NCBI GenBank assembly: GCA_028287725.1 | Contig: JAQBPC010000400.1 | Coordinates: forward strand, 1 to 19,576 | Length of the DNA: 19,576 nt | Reading direction: 5' to 3' | Origin: Chloroflexota bacterium | GTDB lineage: Bacteria; Chloroflexota; UBA5177; JANWHV01 | Part shown: positions 8,221 through 14,002 of the stretch, piece by piece | Layout of the letters: the number at the start of each line of letters is the position of its first letter | Numbering within the stretch: position 1 is the first letter of the stretch | Translations under genes and position numbers: made by a program | The notes under the pieces: model-generated | Told to the model about the DNA's origin: nothing | Database searches by the model: none | What the model saw: the letters and a program-made list of their open reading frames with translations, nothing else

Positions 8221-8235
8221 ACGGTACCATACCGT
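8221..8235. promoter_or_regulatory. Inverted repeat, candidate operator between divergent genes
   Basis: ACGGTA-CCA-TACCGT is a perfect 6-bp inverted repeat with a 3-base centre, located in the 174-base gap between the divergent DUF3352 and PLP-enzyme genes, 40 bases before the PLP-enzyme ATG. A TTGACG overlaps its left edge (8218-8223). The arrangement would suit a dimeric repressor, but short palindromes occur by chance. Confidence 0.3.
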
Positions 8236-8275
8236 GGATGTCGTTCCACCCGCTTTGAGCAGTCCAGGAGGACCA

Positions 8276-9466
8276 ATGCACGAGCACGCCGCATTTTCTA
8301 CCCGTGCCGCCTACGCAGGCCGCATGCCCGTTGCGGAGCCGGTCTCGCGCCCGCTCCTGGCGCCAATCTACCAGAGCACCGTCTACGCATTTGACAGCCT
8401 GGAAGACCTCGAGGCCTTCCACGATGGCGCACCCGGCCATATTTACTATCGGAACGGTACCCTCACGAACACAACGTTGGAGGCGGGCATCGCGGCGTTG
8501 GAAAGTGCCGAAGCGGCCGTCACCGCCGGCTCAGGCATGGCTATCATCACCGCGGCGATCCTGGCGCTCGCAGGCGCCGGCGACCGCGTCGTGGCAGACC
8601 GGCACGCATATGGCGGGACCTACACACTCCTGACCAAGGATTTGCCCCGCCTCGGCATCGAAGTCCTGCTGATTGACGCAACGAACCTCGACGACGTCGC
8701 TCGCGCACTTGAAGGGCAACCAAAGGCCCTGCTGATCGAGGCGCTCTCGAATCCGACGCTCAGAGTCGTCGACGTGCCGGCGCTCAGTGCGCTCGGGCGA
8801 TCGGCCGGTGTGCCGGTCATTGTCGATGCCACGTTCGCCTCACCCGCACTGCTCCGGCCCGTGGAGTTTGGCGCGTCGCTCTCCTGGCATTCGGTCGCGA
8901 AGTACCTTGGCGGCCACAGCGCGGCAATGGGCGGCGTTGCCGCGGGTGATCGCGACCTTGTCGAGCTTATCCGCGAGAAGATTGTGCACCTGGGTGCCTG
9001 CCAGGGTGTGATGGATGCCTGGCTTACGCTGCTCGGCTTGCCGACACTGCCGCTCCGCATGCCCGTTCATTCGCAAGTGGGCATGGCCATTGCCCGCTAC
9101 CTCGAAACACATGCCGCGGTTGCCAAAGTGCTCTATCCGGGCCTCAGCTCTCATCCTCACTATGCACTTGCGCAGACGCTCTATCCCACGGGGTGTGGTG
9201 GCATGATGTCCTTTGAGCTCCGCGGTGGGACCGCGGCAGCCCGCCACTTTCTTAAGGCGCTCAAGCTCATTGCCTTTGCGCCTAGCCTTGCGGATGTGAC
9301 CACAACCGTGTCCTATCCGTACGCCACCAGCCACTACAGGTTGCCCGAAGACGCCTTGGCGGCCCTCGGCGTAACTCAGGGACTCATCCGCCTATCGGCC
9401 GGCATCGAGGCCGAGGCCGATGTGCTGGCGGATCTCGAGCAGGCCCTGGAAGGTTGCCCGAGGTAG
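8276..9466 (+). CDS. PLP-dependent trans-sulfuration-family enzyme (Cys/Met metabolism)
   Basis: A 396-residue fold-type I PLP enzyme of the cystathionine gamma-synthase / methionine gamma-lyase / O-acylhomoserine sulfhydrylase group. I chose the ATG at 8276 because AGGAGGA (8266-8272) sits just before it; the GTG at 8234 has no such site and lies in a palindrome. Landmarks: APIYQSTVYAFDSLEDLEAF, IYYRNG (about 57-61) for the PLP phosphate of the partner subunit, SGMA (about 86-89), VDATFASP with D184 for the pyridine nitrogen, HSVAKYLGGHS with the Schiff-base K209, and IRLSAGIE with the carboxylate-binding R372. Deviations from the canonical family are the replacement of the GNPT segment by TLTNTT and of the Thr before the active lysine by Ala. 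The exact reaction is therefore open. The GT-C-like gene starts 8 bases downstream, so the two form an operon. Confidence 0.9.
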   Translation: MHEHAAFSTRAAYAGRMPVAEPVSRPLLAPIYQSTVYAFDSLEDLEAFHDGAPGHIYYRNGTLTNTTLEAGIAALESAEAAVTAGSGMAIITAAILALAGAGDRVVADRHAYGGTYTLLTKDLPRLGIEVLLIDATNLDDVARALEGQPKALLIEALSNPTLRVVDVPALSALGRSAGVPVIVDATFASPALLRPVEFGASLSWHSVAKYLGGHSAAMGGVAAGDRDLVELIREKIVHLGACQGVMDAWLTLLGLPTLPLRMPVHSQVGMAIARYLETHAAVAKVLYPGLSSHPHYALAQTLYPTGCGGMMSFELRGGTAAARHFLKALKLIAFAPSLADVTTTVSYPYATSHYRLPEDALAALGVTQGLIRLSAGIEAEADVLADLEQALEGCPR

Positions 9467-9474
9467 GGCAAGCC

Positions 9475-10608
9475 GTGTACGAGACACCGGAGAAGGTAAG
9501 TGCCGACCCAAAGGCACTCCGTCGTCCATGGGGCGGCTTAGCGCTGCCGTTTGCGCTGGCCACGCTGGTGCTGTTCACCTACTCAGCTACCTTTGCCTGG
9601 CGGGTCCACCAGGATGGGAACGCTCTCAACTTCGCCGTCCTGGGAACGTCGAATACGCCTGGGAACCACGGCTATGACGGGCAATATTATTACAGAATTG
9701 CCGTGGCGCCGCTGGGAGGACCGCACGGGCTCGATAAGCCCGCCTATCGGTACCAGCGAATAGGCTACCCACTTGTAGCACGCGGGCTGGCATACGGCCT
9801 CAACATCGAACTACCGTCCGCACTTGTGCTGGTAAATGTCGGTGCTATCGCGTTAGGGACGCTACTGGTCGCCCTGCTGCTGCGCGATGCCGGTGTGTCC
9901 CCTTTGTTTGCCGTGGCCTGGGCGGCGTACGCCGGGCAGGTTGCCTCGTTTTGGCGCGACTTAGCGGAACCGTTGGCCATGGCGTTGGTTGCTCTCGCCA
10001 TACTTCTGGCCCGGCGTGATCGGTGGTGGCCGGCAGCGTGTGCGTTGCTGTTGGCGGCGCTCACCAAGGAGACATCATTACTCTTTGTCGCCGCCGCCGG
10101 CGCCCACATTGCCTTTAACGGACGGCTGCGCTTGCTCGGCGTCCTCGCGGCTGTGGTGGGGCTCCCCTACGTTGCCTGGCAGATCGGCTTGCACGTCGCT
10201 TTCGGCCAGACCGGCTTCGGGGGCGCCGATCGTCCACCAATGATCCCCTTCGGCGGGCTGGCCGCCACTCGGGGCCTGGCGGAGCGGCTAGGCGAGCTTC
10301 TGGTGGTCGTAGGGCCGGCCCTGCTTAGCCTTGCGCTGGTAGCTGCCGCGCTCAGGCTGGCGGGGCGATCTGGCGGGCGCATGCTTTGGAACCAGGCGAT
10401 GAGTCTTCCCACCCTTGCGCTTGTCGCCAATCTAGCATTTGTGTGCTGGCTGCCGGGCAGATCGTACGCCGACCTTTGGGCGGCGGCGCGCAACGCGGAC
10501 GGGCTCGTTCTGGCGGTACTCACGCATCCGGCGCTGAGCTCTGCGCGAATTCGCTGGGTACTGGTCGGCGCGTGGACGTGCAGCGCCCCCTTTCTCTGGT
10601 TCCACTGA
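9475..10608 (+). CDS. Polytopic membrane protein, GT-C glycosyltransferase-like
   Basis: A 377-residue integral membrane protein with about 9-10 hydrophobic helices, the first at about residues 22-42. The external loop after helix 1 carries YDGQYYYRIA (about 67-76) followed by KPAYRYQRIGYP (about 87-99). This pattern is typical of a family of bacterial membrane proteins related to GT-C lipid-sugar-dependent glycosyltransferases, where an acidic residue in the first loop is catalytic. The acceptor and donor are unknown. The frame is open to a TTG at 9454 inside the previous gene, but GTG 9475 has GAGGTAGGG at a suitable distance and is preferred. The gap to the PLP-enzyme stop is only 8 bases, so translational coupling is likely although no functional link is obvious. 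The protein is shorter than many GT-C enzymes, which may mean a reduced soluble domain. Confidence 0.78.
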   Translation: MYETPEKVSADPKALRRPWGGLALPFALATLVLFTYSATFAWRVHQDGNALNFAVLGTSNTPGNHGYDGQYYYRIAVAPLGGPHGLDKPAYRYQRIGYPLVARGLAYGLNIELPSALVLVNVGAIALGTLLVALLLRDAGVSPLFAVAWAAYAGQVASFWRDLAEPLAMALVALAILLARRDRWWPAACALLLAALTKETSLLFVAAAGAHIAFNGRLRLLGVLAAVVGLPYVAWQIGLHVAFGQTGFGGADRPPMIPFGGLAATRGLAERLGELLVVVGPALLSLALVAAALRLAGRSGGRMLWNQAMSLPTLALVANLAFVCWLPGRSYADLWAAARNADGLVLAVLTHPALSSARIRWVLVGAWTCSAPFLWFH

Positions 10609-10631
10609 AAACAAGGCCGAGGCAGATCCAC

Positions 10632-10657
10632 GCTGAAAAGCGATTGTGCGTTTCAGA
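10632..10657 (+). other. Stem-loop in the gap after the GT-C-like gene
   Basis: GCTGAAA and TTTCAGAC form the outer part of a hairpin (CTGAAA at about 10633-10638 with TTTCAG at 10651-10656, 12-base loop). It lies 25 bases past the stop codon. There is no following T-tract, so its role as terminator is doubtful. Confidence 0.25.
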
Positions 10658-10670
10658 CGCTGTGCTGCGG

Positions 10671-10676
10671 TATACT
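10671..10676 (+). promoter_or_regulatory. Candidate -10 box for the methyltransferase gene
   Basis: TATACT differs from the sigma70 -10 consensus at one position. No convincing -35 element stands 16-18 bases upstream. If real, transcription would begin near 10683, which favours a translation start at 10722 over 10695. Confidence 0.35.
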
Positions 10677-10721
10677 TCAGCCAGTTGACCGCACGTGACG
10701 ATCAGTCCAGAGGGCGCCACG

Positions 10722-11594
10722 TTGATTTACGAGGTTGAGTGCTGGAGCCGATGGCTGCTGCACACGCGGTTTCGTGGTCCTCATGGCAAGGAAGCCCTGG
10801 ATTTTCTGGCCGCGATACGTGATCGTGTCCTGGATCGCGCGCAGTTGCGGCCCGGCGACTATGTCCTCGATGTCGGATCGGGTGACGGTCTGTTAGCCTT
10901 TGGCGCGCTGCATCGCGTGGGTCCCTCCGGGCTTGTCGTGGTCGACGATATTTCACAGGATGTGCTCGACGAGTGCGCGCGAGTCGCCTTGACCGCTGGG
11001 GTTGTCAACCGTATGAAATTCGTACGGAACAGCGCCACGAGCCTCTCCGACGTGCCGGACGGCTCCATCGACGCGGTGCTCACGCGCTCGGTGCTCATGT
11101 ATGTGCAGGATAAACAGGCAGCGGCGGCGGAGTTTCGTCGGGTACTTCGGCCAGGTGGCCGCATCTCGTTATTTGAGCCGATCAGTCGGATAAAAGTCGA
11201 TCGCCATCGATTTGGCATTAACCCTGGGCCTATTGCCGAGCTCGCCGAGCGGGTAGAGGCCGCCTTTCGCCTCGCCCAGCTGCCGGAGACCGACTCCATG
11301 CTGGACTATGATGAACGCGATTTGTTGCGGCTTTTCGGTGAGGCGGGCTTCTCGCGGCTTGACTTGGAGCTGCACATTAAGTCGCGATGTGACCGCCGCG
11401 ATAGTCAGTGGTTTGACGCGATGCTGTCCAGGCAGGCCAATCCACGCCTTCCCAGCTTGCAGGAAGCGATCACAAGCGCATTAACCGCGGACGAGGCGGC
11501 AGCATACATTGCATATTATCGTCAGGCAGTTGCAACGGTTGGGGTAACAACCAGGGAGGCATTTGTCTATTTAAGCGGTAATATGGGTTCATAG
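10722..11594 (+). CDS. Class I SAM-dependent methyltransferase
   Basis: A 290-residue cytoplasmic methyltransferase of the UbiE / Methyltransf_11 type. Motif I is VLDVGSGDGLLAFGAL, followed by an acidic strand end (VVVDDIS), the substrate-strand region SIDAVLTRSVLMYVQD, and the post-motif LRPGGRISLFEPI. The N-terminal helices (YEVECWSRWLLHTRF) and the C-terminal third, with its cysteine and arginine-rich KSRCDRRDSQWFDAM, probably form the substrate cap; the substrate is not recognisable. Start choice: TTG 10722 has AGAGGG at 7 bases and fits the candidate -10 box, whereas the GTG at 10695, which would add 9 residues, has no Shine-Dalgarno. It is separated from the next gene by 221 bases containing a strong promoter, so it is not part of the downstream signalling cluster. 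Confidence 0.87.
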   Translation: MIYEVECWSRWLLHTRFRGPHGKEALDFLAAIRDRVLDRAQLRPGDYVLDVGSGDGLLAFGALHRVGPSGLVVVDDISQDVLDECARVALTAGVVNRMKFVRNSATSLSDVPDGSIDAVLTRSVLMYVQDKQAAAAEFRRVLRPGGRISLFEPISRIKVDRHRFGINPGPIAELAERVEAAFRLAQLPETDSMLDYDERDLLRLFGEAGFSRLDLELHIKSRCDRRDSQWFDAMLSRQANPRLPSLQEAITSALTADEAAAYIAYYRQAVATVGVTTREAFVYLSGNMGS

Positions 11595-11640
11595 CGCGTT
11601 TTTCTAAAGATTGGGCGTTGTGTCCCGGAAAAAAGGGCTG

Positions 11641-11649
11641 TGCTATAAT
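11641..11649 (+). promoter_or_regulatory. Extended -10 promoter of the signalling cluster
   Basis: TGCTATAAT combines a perfect TATAAT hexamer (11644-11649) with the TGn extension, which can work without a good -35 element; a TTGTGT lies 20 bases upstream, longer than optimal. It would give a leader of about 160 bases before the VWA gene. Confidence 0.62.
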
Positions 11650-11732
11650 CGAGGCGCCTGGTGGTGCACGGAATGCCCGGGATTTATAACAAATTTCAGT
11701 GCGTAAACAAGGCTTTTCCGATATGTATACCA

Positions 11733-11774
11733 AGTGCCTGGCTGCCGGTGGTCAGTGCCTGGTTTCGCGACCGG
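11733..11774 (+). repeat. Two direct repeats with 21-base period upstream of the VWA gene
   Basis: AGTGCCTGG occurs at 11733-11741 and again at 11754-11762, a spacing of 21 bases or two helical turns. Both lie in the leader between the extended -10 box and the VWA start. The repeats could bind a tandem regulator on one DNA face, or could be chance. Confidence 0.35.
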
Positions 11775-11815
11775 CGGGGTAACACCGTGCTATCTGTAAG
11801 GAGAGCAAGTCCTCC

Positions 11816-13096
11816 ATGCCTACCACTCTTGAAATAGAATCTGCATACGCGCAAATCCCCGTGGCATCGCCGGCGGCGAATTACACGGCGATCACTATTC
11901 GCCCGGATATTACTGTCCAGGCTCGCCCTCAGGTCCAGATCGGTCTCGTCATCGACACGAGTGGCAGTATGGATGGGCAAATCCGTAACCAGAAGAAGAT
12001 CGATCTGGTGAAGGCCGCCGCGACGAATGTGATCAACCAACTCCAGGATGGTGACGCGGTTTGCTTGATCGCGTTTTCCGACCGCGTTCAGATCCTGGTG
12101 CCGGCCACGGTGGTCAGCGGCGACCGGAGCCGCCTGCTTAACGCGATACGGAACCTGCGTGCTGACGGCGGCACATTGATGGGTGACGGTATCGCCGCCG
12201 CGCAGCAACAGTTCTTTGCCCTACCGGCTCAGAGCGCGGTTCGGAAGATCGTTGTGCTGACGGATGGGCAGACCAACGACGAAGATCGCTGCTACCAGCT
12301 GGCCGAGCAGACGCAAATCCCGCTTATGCTCGGTGGCATTGGCGACGACTACAATGGCCGCCTGCTGAACGAGATGGCACGAAGCGCGCGAGGGATCGCG
12401 GAGTATATCGACCGGTCGGAAGCGGTCGGTGACTTCTTCAAGGAAGTGCTCGTGACGGTGCAGTCCACGGTGGTGACAAACGCCGTGCTCAGCATGGATT
12501 TCCGCCAGCGTTTTCGCCCCAAGCGCATCCATCAGGTCTCTCCGGAGTTGAAGTCGTTCGATTTCGTCCCGGTGACACCCACCAGCCGGCATACCGAGAT
12601 ACAGGTCGGCGATATTCAACGCGAGGGCATGACCATTCTCGTCGAATATGTCTACGAGGGCGGCGCGGGTTTTGCCAGCGAGTTCCAGGTCGCGACGCTT
12701 TCCTTGCGCTTCGACCAACCGCCTCAGTCGGGGCTCGAAATACGCTCCGACGATTTTACGATTCAGCTGGCAGACATCACGGGTTTCCCGGCGATGAATC
12801 CAGAGGTCAAACAGTTTATCGATCATGCGGCGGTGGAGACGGCCCAAACCCAACTGCTTCAGGCTGCGCAAGCCGGCGACGTATCAGTTGCGACACAAAA
12901 GTTGAACGTTCTTCAGCAGAGCCTTGAGCGTGTTGGGGCGGATCCCAACTTCATCCAGCAGACGGTCAGCACGATGCGACTTCAGCTAAAGGATGCAGGA
13001 AACGCAACCGCGATTTCCGACTCCTCCGCAACCAAAAAGCTGACCAGCGGGACCAGGAAGCTCGTCTTACCGCAGAATCCCGATCAGGGCTCCTGA
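11816..13096 (+). CDS. VWA-domain protein with T-x-x-L tail
   Basis: A 426-residue protein without signal peptide or membrane helix, so cytoplasmic. The von Willebrand A domain spans about residues 38-220 with a complete metal-ion-dependent adhesion site: D47-x-S49-x-S51 (IDTSGSMDG), T120 (GGTLMGDG) and D150 (VLTDGQTND). A beta-rich region follows (about 225-330, VEYVYEGGAGF and similar), then a helical segment rich in Ala and Gln (about 340-395) of coiled-coil character. The tail at 400-426 contains TKKLTSGTRKL, that is two T-x-x-L motifs (T406, T413), the type FHA domains read when the threonine is phosphorylated. The overall layout is like YfbK-type VWA proteins. GTAAGGAGAG (from 11797) precedes the ATG at slightly long spacing. 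It is first in a five-gene co-directional run; the FHA gene follows after 124 bases. Likely a scaffold or effector of the downstream kinase. Confidence 0.9.
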   Translation: MPTTLEIESAYAQIPVASPAANYTAITIRPDITVQARPQVQIGLVIDTSGSMDGQIRNQKKIDLVKAAATNVINQLQDGDAVCLIAFSDRVQILVPATVVSGDRSRLLNAIRNLRADGGTLMGDGIAAAQQQFFALPAQSAVRKIVVLTDGQTNDEDRCYQLAEQTQIPLMLGGIGDDYNGRLLNEMARSARGIAEYIDRSEAVGDFFKEVLVTVQSTVVTNAVLSMDFRQRFRPKRIHQVSPELKSFDFVPVTPTSRHTEIQVGDIQREGMTILVEYVYEGGAGFASEFQVATLSLRFDQPPQSGLEIRSDDFTIQLADITGFPAMNPEVKQFIDHAAVETAQTQLLQAAQAGDVSVATQKLNVLQQSLERVGADPNFIQQTVSTMRLQLKDAGNATAISDSSATKKLTSGTRKLVLPQNPDQGS

Positions 13097-13199
13097 GTGT
13101 GCGTATGCTTCGACAATCGATTGGCGTAGCACCGGTCCCGCACTCAGGCTCGCGCAATATGGCTGACAATGCCATGCTTGCCGACCATTTGTCCCTGTT

Positions 13200-13216
13200 G
13201 CATAGAGAGGATATGC
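13200..13216 (+). promoter_or_regulatory. Small hairpin presenting the FHA gene's ribosome-binding site
   Basis: GCATA (13200-13204) and TATGC (13212-13216) flank GAGAGGA (13205-13211), which is the Shine-Dalgarno for the ATG at 13221. The 5-bp stem would place the ribosome-binding site in a 7-base loop. It could simply present the site, or be a protein-binding structure. Confidence 0.3.
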
Positions 13217-13220
13217 GCTG

Positions 13221-13928
13221 ATGACAACTTGCCCGCAATGTGGCACACAAAACTTACCGGGAATGGCATACTGCGAGCACTGCGGCGCACCTTTGGCAGC
13301 GCCGGCTATTGCTCCCGCAGCACCACAAGGAGGAGACGCCGGGGCGGCGGATGCCATCGCCCAGGCGCAAACAATGCTCAATCAGCTCAACGCAAGTGAC
13401 GGCGGAGCCGCTACTACGCAACCTGCACAAGACGCGGCTCACGCGGCACCGCAGCCTGCTCCCACAGCCTCTGCTGATAACGGCACGAGCGCGGACGGGG
13501 CGGCACCAGCAGACAACTCGGCCGGATCATCGCCGGCGGCAGGGCCCGATACCGCTGCCGAAAGCTCCCCGGCGGCGACACCGGATCACGCTCCTGCAAC
13601 GTCGTCGGAGTTGATCATCACCTTTGGCGATGGCTCGCGCTATACCGTGCAGAGCGACGTCACCAATGTTGGCCGCTCCGACATAGCGCAAAACTGGCAT
13701 CCGGAACTTGACGTAATCCCGTTCGGAGGCGGCGCCCCCGATCTCGGTGTGTCTCGGCATCAAGCCGTCATTCAGAGACAGGGCGGCACGTTCACGGTGA
13801 TCGATGTCGGCAGCACGAACGGAACGTTCGTGAACGGACAGATTCTGGAATATAACAAGCCGGCCGAGCTGCACGATGGCGACAGCATCGCTTTTGGGGC
13901 GTTTAACGGCAAGGTTTCAACGCAGTAG
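13221..13928 (+). CDS. Zinc-ribbon and FHA-domain protein
   Basis: A 235-residue cytoplasmic adaptor. Residues 1-24 are a zinc ribbon (C4, C7, C18, C21: CPQCG...YCEHCG). Residues about 27-128 are a disordered linker rich in Ala, Pro, Ser, Asp and Gly. Residues 131-235 are a forkhead-associated domain that binds phosphothreonine peptides, with all signature residues: GRS (151-153), SRH (178-180), and STNGTFVNG (198-206). Between the first two motifs an insert (about 156-172) is longer than usual. As a phospho-reader next to a kinase and phosphatase gene, it probably recruits a threonine-phosphorylated partner, for which the VWA tail is the nearest candidate. Start: ATG 13221 begins immediately before the ribbon and has GAGAGG 10 bases upstream. 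The kinase gene follows after 74 bases. Confidence 0.94.
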   Translation: MTTCPQCGTQNLPGMAYCEHCGAPLAAPAIAPAAPQGGDAGAADAIAQAQTMLNQLNASDGGAATTQPAQDAAHAAPQPAPTASADNGTSADGAAPADNSAGSSPAAGPDTAAESSPAATPDHAPATSSELIITFGDGSRYTVQSDVTNVGRSDIAQNWHPELDVIPFGGGAPDLGVSRHQAVIQRQGGTFTVIDVGSTNGTFVNGQILEYNKPAELHDGDSIAFGAFNGKVSTQ

Positions 13929-13931
13929 CGT

Positions 13932-13972
13932 CCGCTATTGGTGTGTTGTCTGGTGGGTGAAGACAGTAGCGG
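13932..13972 (+). other. Imperfect hairpin between the FHA and kinase genes
   Basis: CCGCTA (13932-13937) pairs with TAGCGG (13967-13972), and inside it GTCT (13948-13951) pairs with AGAC (13961-13964). It lies 4 bases past the FHA stop codon. There is no T-tract, so it is more likely an mRNA-processing or stability element than a full terminator, if functional at all. Confidence 0.3.
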
Positions 13973-14002
13973 CCAGCGGGCCGTTGGGGATGGCAACTCA
14001 AA

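Noticed and set aside
8102..8440. N-terminal extension of the DUF3352 gene to 8440
   Set aside because: It overlaps the divergent PLP-enzyme start, its translation is not protein-like, and a signal peptide with a good ribosome-binding site begins at 8101.
12221..12871. 216-codon minus-strand frame inside the VWA gene
   Set aside because: It is antisense to a conserved domain, with Arg/His/Leu-rich shadow composition.
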